Positions 1 through 9,696 of a DNA stretch of 64,000 nucleotides are shown piece by piece. Under the pieces are notes generated by a model. That model was not told where the DNA came from. It was given only the letters and a program-made list of their open reading frames with translations, and ran no database searches. Position 1 is the first letter of the stretch; each line of letters opens with the position of its first letter. Made by a program: the position numbers and the translations under genes. The stretch lies in NCBI RefSeq assembly GCF_018446385.1, contig NC_055988.1:163568209-163632208 (forward strand), written 5' to 3'. This stretch comes from Zingiber officinale (lineage: Eukaryota; Streptophyta; Magnoliopsida; Zingiberales; Zingiberaceae).

Positions 1-1395
1 CATTGGCCGGCCACATCATTGGAGAACAAATTGGACAAGTTTCAATCAACAATTAAAACTTCCTAATTTGTTTCCGAAAATTTTAAAATTAAAATTTCTC
101 TTTAAAAATCTCTACATGGTTAATAAAAGAAAATTTCTATAATTTTAATTTTACAACATGTGAATAATTTTTAAAGAGAAAATAAAATATCTCACCAATC
201 TACAAATAAGGAAAGAGATCTAATCTCTTTCTTTAATCTTTTGTAAATTTTACAAGAGAGATAATTTAATTTAAATTCTCTTTAATAAATTATTTCTTCC
301 ACATAATAAAAATTAAAATTAAAATTCTTTTAAATTTATTTTGGCCGACCCTACTAGCTTGGGTTCAAGCTAGGGCCGGCCACCCAATCTTATACCTAGG
401 TCGTCCCTAGCTTGTTCCCAAGCTAGCTTGGCCGGCCCCTATTGGGTGGGTATAGAAGGTGGGTATAGGTGGGTATAGAACTCTATAAATAAGAGGCTAC
501 GATAGGGACCGAGAGGAGGAATTGGTTTTGGTCTCCTGATAAAATTAAGCATCCCGTGTTCGCCCCGAACACACAACTTATTTTTATCAATTATAATTCA
601 TTCCACTAGAGAACTATCATTGAACTACCGCACCAATCCCAAATTACATTTTTGGGCTCCTTCTTATTATAAGTGTGTTAGTCTCCCTGTGTTTAAGATA
701 TCGAATGTCCACTAATTAAGTGAGTTACTGACAACTCATTTAATTAATATCTTAGTCCAAGAGTAGTACCACTCAACCTTATCGTCATGTTGGACTAAGT
801 CCACCTGCAGGGTTTAACATGACAATCCTTATGAGCTCCTCTTGGGGACATTATCAACCTAGTATCTCTAGGACACAGTTTCCTTCTATAATCAACAACA
901 CACACTATAAGTGATACCATTTCCCAACTTATCGGGCTTATTGATTCATCGAACTAAATCTCACCCATTGATAAATTAAAGAAATAAATATCAAATATAT
1001 GTGCTTGTTATTATATTAGGATTAAGAGCACACACTTCCATAATAACCGAGGTCTTTGTTTCTTTATAAAATCAGTATAAAAGAAACGACCTCAAATGGT
1101 CCTACTCAATACACTCTAAGTGTACTAGTGTAATTATACAGTCAAGATAAACTGATACCTAATTACACTATGACCTTCTAATGGTTTGTTCCTTTCCATT
1201 TTGGTCGTGAGCTACTGTTTATAATTTATAAGGTACTGATAACATTATCTTCTGCATATGACACCACATGCTATGTTATCTACAATATAAATTAATTGAA
1301 CAACTACAAATAAATGTAGATGATTTGACCAAATGTGATTCTTTATTCAAGACAAATGTTTACAAAAGCTTAGGCTTTCAGTATACACTCCAACA
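1..1395 (-). mobile_element. LTR of an LTR retrotransposon, cut by the window start
   Basis: Read on the minus strand, the sequence starts at 1395 with the TGTTGG typical of plant LTRs and runs unbroken to the left edge, so at least 1.39 kb of LTR is present and its other end is outside the window. No coding sequence or primer-binding site is visible. A TATA-like stretch (CTCTATAAATAAGAGG) lies near 480-495. Whether this is a solo LTR or one end of a longer element cannot be told. It interrupts the internal region of the element that continues at 1396. Superfamily is not assigned; copia is a guess from its general look. Confidence 0.6.
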
Positions 1396-2685
1396 TACCT
1401 TGCATGTGTATGAAAATACTTAGAATGATGTGAGATGCATAGGGTACTGTCTGGACTTAAGAATGCTTATGTATGTGCATCGACATAAGTCTGGGCAATA
1501 AATATCAATTTACATTAATCAAGTTAAGTTATCCTGTCTTAGTCAAATCTAATTGGATCACTGACTTAACTTGACTAACCAAGTGAAAGTTGTTTCCCTC
1601 TAGGTAAACAACTAGTAGCTAATGGTTAGACATTTGGCTAAGGAAATTAAGTATTTAGTTTAATTTTTTAATTACTCATGCTTGGACTTTAGGACTTTTT
1701 GGAAAAGAGAACTAACTTTTTCTTTAAAATTGACTTACTCTTTATGGTTCTAAGTGAAAGTGGCCTTAGCTAAAGGTTTACAAGTTGATACTATTTAAGC
1801 TAAGTATTTTTCAAATTTAACTAAGTTAAATTACTTTTTGAATCTCTAAATTTTTCTTTAAAGTTTTATCAAATATTTTAAACTAAAGTTTTTTTGCTAA
1901 GTTACTTTCAAAGTCAACAAACTATTCCTTAGCTAAAAACTTCTTTCCAAACTTAGTTTTTGAAAATTATTTAGGGAAGAGGTTTTTTTATTAAAAAAAT
2001 CTAAATATTTTCTCAAAAATTAGATTATTTTTAAAGAACTAAGCTCTCTACTTAACTATTGATAAAAGTTTTTTTATTCATTCACTTAGCTAAAAAGTCT
2101 ACAAGAAAATTAATTCTAAAAGCTAAGTGTTTATCAAAATATTTTAAGTATTTGTTCAACCTTCTATAATTTTTTAAGTTAATTTTAGCTAAAAGTTTTT
2201 GTGTATTCTAAAAGCTAAGTTTTTTTTTAATCTTTCTAAGGTTAAATTTTTAAAACTAAGTTTATGAAAGCTAAGTTTTTTCAAACCTTTTGAAAAGCTA
2301 AGTTTTAAAAGATAAAATATTTCTCAAACCCAGTTATTAGCTATGTACTTTTAAAACTAAATTCTTAAACTAAGGACTATGATCAACTTCTCAACTTGTC
2401 TATTTTTATTGATTATACCTTCTTTTTGCTGTTTTTTGATATATGGCAAAGGGGGAGAGTATATGAAAGTTCAAATATGAAATTTCTAAAAAGAGGAGCT
2501 TTAATTAAGGGGGAGTTTTTCACTTAAGCTTTTATTAAGGGGAAGCTTTGCCTTTAAATTTTTGCTTGTACTGTCATTCAATTTTGCTTGCATTGTTCTG
2601 AAATTCTTTACAACATTATTTCTTTATTCTTTATATATTTTATTTAACTTTGAATTTTTGTTGTCATAATCAAAAAGGGAGAGAT
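1396..2685 (+). mobile_element. 3' internal region of an LTR retrotransposon (fossil)
   Basis: AT-rich non-coding sequence that ends in a purine-rich tract (2672-2684) directly before an LTR start at 2686. This is the layout of the 3' untranslated region and polypurine tract of an LTR element. Near 2450 and 2510 there are further 'AAAGGGGGAG'-like tracts of the kind seen in the other gag-only elements of this window. No gag or pol remnant is present here; the rest of the element lies beyond the LTR at 1-1395 or was lost. Confidence 0.6.
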
Positions 2686-3925
2686 TGTTGGTGCAAGAAG
2701 CATTCGACGATCAAACTTGAATTTTGATAATGGCAAATGATTCAAAGTTAAGATTATTTGTGATTTAATATGTTGAATGAACTTGCAGGAAAAGTCCTAA
2801 GATATTTTAGGCAAAAGTCCTAGCTGCGGTTAGGCAGACAGGAAAACCCTAGGGGGTGGTAACCCTAGGCGGAAAGCCTTGGCGGGTCGAGGTCTTTGGG
2901 CAAAAGTCCTAGAGTCAGATACTCTAGGTGAAAATCCGAGTGTCGCGGATTGGGTGGAAAGTCTGGGCGGGTCGTTGAGCGAATGTCCAACAGAAAGACC
3001 TGAATACTCAGGCACTGAGCAAAAGCCCAGTCGATCTAGAGGATCGAATTGACAACAGGTATACTCTTCTGAGTGGAGTAGGTAAGGGCGCGTTCCCCGC
3101 TAAGGGAACAGTAGGCATCGGTTTGACCTAGGATTTTCGGTCGGAAATTCGAAGTCAAAATCAGGCAGTCCAGTGACTGTCGAACATTTATTTTTATGTT
3201 ATTATTATGTGCTAAACTTTGTTTTACGAGATATGTTGTTATTTTGTGGACTAACGTATCTTGCAGGACGTAAAAAGAACTCAACTTCTCGGATGAACAG
3301 TGTCCGGGGCGCCTCCATGGAGCTTGGAGGCACCTCGGATGCTTTGGAAGAAGGAGTGCGCGAAGTCAAGCTGGAGGCGCCCTCAAGGAGTGTTGAGGCG
3401 CCTCGGATGGGCTTGAAGGCGCCCCCCATGGCATTGGAGGTGCCTTCAAAAGGATGAGCGGCGACTTCTTCAACCCTTATCTTCGCTGCGGAGTTGGCTG
3501 CGTTAAGGGCGCCCTCAATGGGCTTTATAAGGAGGTCTCGAGCAACAACATCAATAATCAAGTTCTAAACAACCTTTCTTCAGCGCACTGCTAACGAGAA
3601 GATCCGGCTAAGCTACAATAAGAACCCGATGACCCAAAGCTGCAAAACTTCAATTCTTTGTTGTCGATATAGCTTTTTCAATACTGTCATTGTAATCATT
3701 CTTGTAATATTTGCACGATTATAGTTGTTGCCCAAAGTAAACGCTCAACGAGCATGAGCCTTGGAGTATGAGTCGTCCAAGGCTCCGAACCAAGTAAATC
3801 TTGGTGTCTTTCTGTGTTCCTTTATTTATTATTCCGCTATGTTATCCGATAAGTTTTCCGAATACGAAAAGTGAAAGCCACGAGCGCTATTCACCCCCCC
3901 CCCTCTAGAGCATCTCGATCCAACA
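2686..3925 (+). repeat. 3' LTR with U3 stem-loops and GGCGCC palindromes
   Basis: A 1240-bp LTR bounded by TGTTGG and CCAACA. From about 2795 to 3035 U3 holds a string of short inverted repeats, each with its own stem, such as CCTAGAGT with ACTCTAGG and AATCCG with CGGATT. From 3306 to 3445 it holds repeated GGCGCC palindromes inside larger imperfect hairpins. A TATA-like TTTATAAGG sits at about 3523. A reverse-strand relative of this LTR is at 9697-11060. Target duplication is not testable because the left end of the element is missing. Confidence 0.7.
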
Positions 3926-4256
3926 CCTTCATCCCTCAGATGCACCCGAGCCCGTGGCTCCTCTCCGTACCATCCTTCACGTTGCCTTGAAGTCCGCTTC
4001 CCTTGGCTCAACTCCATTACTCCTCGTCCAGCGGTCCCTCAGATGTCTTCCACATTATCCTTCATCGTCTCAAGGACCTAAGCCCTAGGATAAGCTTCCC
4101 AAGATTAGCCACACCAAGCTCCTCATGTGTATTTCACCAAGTCCTGCATGACTCAAACACACATATCAAATTAATATGAAAGGCTAACTTAAACTCTTTG
4201 ACATACACATCAAAACCATGATCGTACCGATCAAACTTAGGTCGATTGCACCAACA
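3926..4256 (-). mobile_element. LTR fragment, reverse strand
   Basis: On the minus strand the sequence opens at 4256 with TGTTGGTGCAATCGACC, an LTR start resembling the other families in this window, and fades into unassigned sequence next to the LTR end at 3925. Only the first roughly 330 bp remain. No partner LTR or coding remnant is seen. Confidence 0.45.
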
Positions 4257-4503
4257 CACAGAACCCCCCTCAAGTAGAAAGCTTATCTGTTTGATGTATG
4301 ATTCTCAACCCACCAGGTCTTACTGCTCCTCTGTCCAATCGACCTATTAGGTTTTCCTGTCCCTCGGTCCACCTGACCTACTAGGGCTTCCTTACCCCTC
4401 AGTCCAACTGACTCACTAGATCTTCCTTGCCTAGCTGCAACTAGGGCTTCTTTGCCTGGCTGTCCACTAGGGCTAGTGTCTAGTCATCTTGATTCGGACA
4501 CGG
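4257..4503 (-). other. Degenerate short inverted repeats between two LTR elements
   Basis: About 250 bp between two LTR boundaries. On the minus strand it contains spaced CCTAGT/CTAGG and CCAGG-type short inverted repeats, for example CCTAG and CTAGG separated by six bases near 4430-4450. They look like a worn version of the stem-loop arrays in the right-hand LTR (63842-63999). It may be U3 sequence of the fragment at 3926-4256. No gene is visible. Confidence 0.35.
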
Positions 4504-4508
4504 GAGTG

Positions 4509-5625
4509 TTTGTGCAGTTAGCACTAACAGTCTAACTCAAGTTTTGATGAATGACAAAGTAGGTTAAGTTAGTTTCATTGTGATCTAACACTTTGACCAA
4601 GTGTACAGGAGAAGCCCAGCTAGGTCGACGAGCCGAACGGATAGCTGACACGAAGTCCAAATAGTTCGACGGGCTGACCAGATGTCTGACATGAAGCCCA
4701 GCTAGGTCGACGGATTGACCGGATAGTTGGCACGAAGCCCAGCTAGGTCGACAGGCCGACTGAATAGCTGGCACAAAGTCCAGACAGGTCGACGGCCTAA
4801 CCGGATGTCTGACACGAAGTCTAGACAGGTCGAAGGGTTGACCAGACGTCTGGTAGGTAAGTTAAAGTAAGTAACTGGAGGGGAGTGACTGTGAGGATGC
4901 GTTCCCGGAAAGGGAACTTAGGTGTTGATCCAACTTAGAACCATTTCGGAACTCTAAGTTGAGATCCTGACTAGATTCCGATCTCGACGAGACAGAATCT
5001 AATTACTATTTTATTATTATTATAATTGTACTATGCTAACACATTGTTTTGCATGGTAGTTTTGTATTTTACCTTGGACTAACGTTTTCTTGCAAGTTGC
5101 TGGAAAATAGAGGTCCGGGCGCCCGAAATGCAAGTTTTATCCTCTTATCACTTCGCCACGTGGAGCACTCTGGTTGGACGGGTTACGTCACATTTCAGGT
5201 GCCCGAAAGGGATTCGGGCGCCCGGAGCCTCCTATAAAAGGAGGATGCGCCCTGGAGCAAAGAACAATTCACGACAACATTTTCTAACGCTTGCTCTGCT
5301 GTGTTGTGCTCTTGCCACGAAGCTTCTCCGACAATGTGCTTCCTTTCTTCTTCATTCCTTATTATTGTTGGTATTTATACTTTAAAAGCATTTGTAATTT
5401 CACTTGTAATCACATTTTTCGAATTGCTAGTGGATTGTCCAACGAAAGCACTCGATGAGTGCGGGCCTTGGAGTAGGAGTCGATGAAGGCTCCGAACCAA
5501 GTAAAAAATTACTTGTTTTAGCATTGTTCTATTTTCGATTCTATCTTTCCGCTGCGTACTCGATTTTCTACTTGAATTTCTAAATCGCTATTCACCGACC
5601 CTCTAGCGAATTACTCGATCCAACA
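4509..5625 (+). repeat. 5' LTR of the gag-only element
   Basis: About 1.12 kb, ending CCAACA just before the primer-binding site. Order inside: an array of 41-bp stem-loop units (4616-4853), a GTAAGT-rich stretch, a CTAAC plus TTTTCTTGCA stretch near 5080-5097, GGGCGCCCG-type palindromes, a CACGTGG motif near 5158, a TATA box (TATAAAAG at 5233-5240) and the R/U5 part. The 3' LTR at 7055 has the same order. Confidence 0.8.
4616..4853 (+). repeat. Six 41-bp tandem stem-loop units
   Basis: Units start at 4616, 4657, 4698, 4739, 4780 and 4821, exactly 41 bp apart. Each has an outer inverted repeat of about 7 bp (CCAGCTA with TAGCTGG, or CCAGACA with TGTCTGA), an inner GGTC/GACC pair and a linker ending GAAGT or GAAGC. 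Several stems carry mismatches, consistent with age. It is the older homologue of the perfect array at 26701-26979. Confidence 0.8.
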
Positions 5626-5627
5626 AG

Positions 5628-5639
5628 TGGTATCAGAGC
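5628..5639 (+). other. Primer-binding site
   Basis: TGGTATCAGAGC, the standard initiator-methionine tRNA primer site of plant LTR retrotransposons, two bases after the 5' LTR end. Two hairpins follow: 5635-5651 (AGAGCA with TGCTCT, loop TGTAC) and 5655-5670 (TTGGTG with CACCAA, loop CAAC). The first overlaps the site itself. Confidence 0.9.
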
Positions 5640-5905
5640 ATGTACTGCTCTAATTTGGTGCAACCACCAATCAGACAGGGGGTGAAATTCTTTTACATTT
5701 TTTTCGATTTTCAGTTTTATGTTATAAATCCAAACTGGTATCGTTACCTTTTTGGAAATCTTTTCATAGTAATTAAGCTGAATTGGTGCAATACCAATTC
5801 AGTTTTAGATTCTTTTTAATTTTATTCCGCACTACTAATCCAAGACCAAGTCTTGGGATTCCTCGTTTCTTTATTTATTTGTCTGCAGGATAAAAATGAC
5901 TCAAG

Positions 5906-6776
5906 TTGAAGGCTTCAGTACAGTGCGCCCCTCCTATTCAACGGGGACGACTTCCCCTACTGGAGAAGCGAATGGAGGTCTACTTGAAGACCGATTTCGA
6001 CCAATGGTTCAGCGTCACCAGAGGCTACAAGGTGTCGGTCGACAACTCTAGAAATCTACTAGACCTGGAACAGTGGACTCCGGACATGAGAAAGAAATGC
6101 TCGATGGACTTCAAAGCTCTCAACACACTGCAATGCGGGCTAATGAAGGAAGAACTGAACGGAGTGGAATCGCACCAAAATGCGAAAGAATTATGGGATA
6201 AGCTGATCGAACTACACGAAGGAATGAGCGACGCCAAGGTAACTAAGCGTGACCTTCTTTTAAATAAACTATTTAATATCAAAATGCAGGAAGGAGAAAC
6301 AACGAGTCAACTTCATGCGAGGATCAAAGACATCCTCAACGGACTCCATGCGATAGGCCACCAAATGGAAAATAGCGAAGATAACTAAGCGTGATCTTCT
6401 TTTAAATAAACTATTTAATATCAAAATGCGGGAAGGAGAAACAACGAGTCAACTTCATGCGAGGATCAAAGACATCCTCAACGGACTCCACACGATAGGC
6501 CACCAAATGGAAAATAGCGACTTAATCATGTACGCATTAAATGCTTTTTTGCGAAATTCATTACAGGCATATATCGTGGATGGCTACAAAATTTCAAAAA
6601 AATTATCTAAATTGAAACTTGATGAGTTATTCTGTGAACTTGAATTACACGAGCAGACTAATGCTGGAACCGAGAAAGGTATTGCCTTGTTTGCATGTTC
6701 CTCCAAGGAAAGGGAAAAGACCAAGCCTGAACCTGAAGATGAGTCCAATCAGGATAAACCTACTTTTGAAAACTAG
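5906..6776 (+). pseudogene. Retrotransposon gag remnant (UBN2/gag-polypeptide type)
   Basis: The translated pieces contain features of the plant copia-type gag domain: a 'WSVTRGY'-like start, 'AKELWDKLIELHEG', the 'SDAKVTKRDLLLNKLFNIKM' region and the 'MQEGETTSQLHARIKDIL' helix. Gag forms the particle that packages element RNA. No zinc knuckle or pol follows before the polypurine tract. It is broken (a few breaks) and is a fossil of the element at 4509-8191. Confidence 0.75.
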
Positions 6777-7054
6777 TTTTTGAGAAATTTTCAATGTTTT
6801 CTAATTTAGACTCCCCCGAGTCAATCTGATCTTAATTCAATTTCTCGATTGCATTTTCTTTTACTTCCTTATTTTTTCTGTATTGTTTTTGATGAATGTT
6901 AAAGGGGGAGGGTTAGGTGGTTTAAGTTAGTTTAAACAACAAAAAATACCAAATATAAGACTAACTTTAAACCCTTATAAAATACTTGTTTTACTTGCAT
7001 ATTTTTTTCACTAACTTAACGCAGGTTTGTCATTACATCAAAAAGGGGAGATTT

Positions 7055-8191
7055 TTTGTACGGTTAGCACTAACAGTTTAACTCAAGTTTTGATGAATGA
7101 TAAAATAGGTTAAGTTAGTTTCATTGTGATCTAACACTTTGACCAAGTGTGCAGGAGAAGCCCAGCTAGGTCGACGGATCGACCGGATAGCTGGCACGAA
7201 GTCAAGACAGGTCGACGGGCTGACCGGATGTCTGACACAAAGCCCAACTAGGTTGACGGGCCGATTGGATAGTTGCCACGAAGCCCATCTAGGTCGACGG
7301 GTCGATCGAATAGCTGGCACGAAGTCCAGATAGGTCGACGGACTGACCAGATGTCTGGCACGAAGTCCAGACGGGTCGAAGGGCTGCCCAGACGTCTGGG
7401 AGGTAAGTTAAGGTAAGTCACTAGAGGGGAGTGACTGTGAAGACGCGTTCTCGAAAAGGGAACTTAGGCGCCGATCCAACTTAGAATCATTTCGGAACTC
7501 TAAGTTGAGATCCTGACTAGATTCCGGTCTCGACGAGACGGAATCTAATTACTATTTTTTTTATTATAATTATACTATGCTAACACTTTGTTTTGCAGAT
7601 TAGTTTTGTATTTTACTTCGGACTAACGTTTTCTTGTAGGTTGTTGGCAAACAGAGGTTCGGGCACCCGGAAGGGATCCGGGCGCACGGAATGCAAGTTT
7701 TATCCTCTTATCGCTTCGCCATGTGGAGCACTCTGGTTGGACAAGCTACGTCACATTCCAGGAGTCTGGAAGGGATCCGGGTGCCCGGAGCCTCCTATAT
7801 AAGGAGGATGCACCCTGGAACAAAGAACAATTCACGACAACATCTTCTAACGCTTGCTCTGCTATGCTGTGCTCATGCTGCGAAGCTTCTCCGACAACGT
7901 GCTGCCTTTCTTCTTCATTCCTTATTGTTGTCGGTATTTCTACTTTAAAAGCATTTGTAATTTTACTTGTAATCATATTTTTCGAACTGCTAGTGGATTG
8001 CCGAACGAAAGCACTCGACGAGTGCGGGCTTTGGAGTAGGAGTCGATGAAGGCTTCGAACCAAGTAAAAAATTATTTGTGTTAGCATTATTCTAATTTCA
8101 ATTCTATCTTTCCGCTGCATACTCGATTTTCTACTTGAATTTATAAATCGCTATTCACCCCCCCCCCTCTAGCGAATTACTCGATCCAACA
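7055..8191 (+). repeat. 3' LTR of the gag-only element
   Basis: About 1.14 kb, preceded by a purine tract and ending CCAACA at 8191. It aligns along its whole length with 4509-5625. The TATA equivalent is TATATAAGG at about 7797. A C-rich run just before the end (about 8158-8167) is longer than in the 5' LTR. Confidence 0.8.
7162..7399 (+). repeat. Six 41-bp tandem stem-loop units (3' LTR copy)
   Basis: Units start at 7162, 7203, 7244, 7285, 7326 and 7367, again spaced by 41 bp. Outer stems are CCAGCTA/TAGCTGG-like or CCAGACG/CGTCTGG-like, with scattered mismatches. The order of stem types matches the 5' LTR array in most but not all units. Confidence 0.8.
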
Positions 8192-9290
8192 GAGTGCCTC
8201 CACTTCCTTTGTTCGAGGTCAATATTCTACTCACATGACTTAATTAGACTATATTTCTTGTGCACAGTAATACCAATTGTTATGACAAAAAAAATCACAT
8301 ATCTTCACAATGGTATGATATTGTCCACTTTAGACCTAAGCTCTTATGATTTTATTTTTGGATTTTACTCATCATATCTCATACCAATGGAGATATCTTC
8401 ATCTTTTAAATACATGATTTTTTAATGTCTCTCCAATATGAGACTTTGATTATATTCTCAATAATTCTTCCCTCAAATGAAGGACTACCATTCTCTCATG
8501 ATTTGGACCTCCCTGTAAGTATTTCATCACTCTTAACCTACTCTAGGTCTCCCTACAAACATTCGGCAATTCTTAACCTGCTTCAGGCTCCCTGCAAGCA
8601 TTTAGCCACTCTCTACCTGCTCCGGGCCTCCCCTCAACTTCATTCAAGACCATCCCACATGGTATATGGTCTGAACCATGACTTTGATACTATTTATTAG
8701 GACTAAAAGAATTCATATATTTTCATAATGGTATGATATTGTCCACTTTGAGTTTAAACCCTCATGTTTTATTTTTAAATTTTACCAAAAAATTTCATAC
8801 CAATGGAGATATTTTCATCTTTTAAACTCATGGTCTTTTCCATGTCTTTCTAATGTGAGACTTTGATTGTATTCCCAACAATCCTCCCCTCAAACGAAGG
8901 ACCACCATTAATCTAATGGTTTGGGCCTCTTAGCAAGTATCTAATGACTCTTGACTTGCTTTAGGTCTCCCCATAAATATTCAATCACTCTTAACCTACT
9001 TCAGGACTTTTCGTAAATATTTGATCACTCTTGACCTGCTATAGGCCTTCCCTCAATTTCATTCAAAATCATTCCACATGACATTTGATTTAGATCATAA
9101 CTCTGATACCAATTGTTGTAACTGAAGAAATTTAGATATCATATCTCCAAAATAATATGATATTGTCCACTTTGAGTCTAAGTCCTAATAATTTTATTTT
9201 TAGGCTTTATCCAAAAGGCCTCATACCAATGGAAATATCTTTCCCTTATAAGCCCATGATTTTTCTCATATATTTTCAATAAGTGGTTTT
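8192..9290 (-). mobile_element. Tandem TRIM-like LTR cluster, reverse strand
   Basis: Three diverged copies of one short LTR-like unit follow each other at about 420-bp spacing. The shared marker GATATTGTCCACTTT is near 8310, 8730 and 9153. On the minus strand each unit starts near TGTTGGGAATACAATC (8881) or its worn equivalent (about 8461). It ends next to a primer-site-like motif, the reverse of TGGTATCAGAG, near 9103-9114, with worn versions near 8683 and 8262. LTRs are about 185 bp and internal parts about 235 bp with no coding capacity. This fits a terminal-repeat retrotransposon in miniature arranged as LTR-internal-LTR-internal-LTR. The internal parts hold their own short C/T-rich repeats. 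Confidence 0.6.
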
Positions 9291-9696
9291 TTTTGTAACC
9301 TGTAAACCCAATAGTTCTGACCCTAGCGGCTAAGCTAAATCAATCATATCCCAAGAAGGCTGGCCGTTTATATGCCTATCACAGGTAGCATGGGTATTTT
9401 ACTCACGAATGCAAACAGTACATGAAACAACTTCGTCAAGCCAACAAGTCTCAACTACATGACAGAAGATCACCCTTGGCATCCTCGCGAAGGTCTCTAG
9501 CTAATATGCTCGGTGTGATAACTTGAATCATTGAACAGATCATCGAATATACTCGCCATCAAGGAGGTCTCAAGAGATGGCCTGACGCCATCAGGATACC
9601 CGGACTGTTGTTGCTAGGGAGGGTTCCCCTCGCTAAGGAACAATCAACATGATCTCAGGGGTACAATCGATGGGGACTCAAACTAAGCAAGGAAGA
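9291..9696. other. Unassigned 400 bp between repeats
   Basis: No open reading frame of note, no LTR boundary and no inverted repeat seen. It includes a GTTCCCCTCGCTAAGGAAC inverted repeat near 9625-9643. Similar 'GTTCCC...GGGAAC' motifs occur in the LTR U3 regions of this window, so it may be a worn LTR piece. Confidence 0.3.

Larger units (their letters stand above)
4509..8191 (+). mobile_element. Gag-only (non-autonomous) LTR retrotransposon, broken
   Basis: The element has a 5' LTR (4509-5625), a primer-binding site matching the initiator-Met tRNA type (5628-5639), a gag remnant (5906-6776), a polypurine tract (about 7038-7051) and a 3' LTR (7055-8191). The internal region is only about 1.4 kb and shows no protease, integrase or reverse transcriptase, so it must have depended on another element, as described for plant TR-GAG/LARD-like elements. 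GAGTG at 4504-4508 and 8192-8196 is a likely 5-bp target duplication, although the LTR start then is not the canonical TG. By eye the two LTRs differ at about 7% of sites in the first 125 bp, so it is an old copy. It carries a few breaks. Confidence 0.8.
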
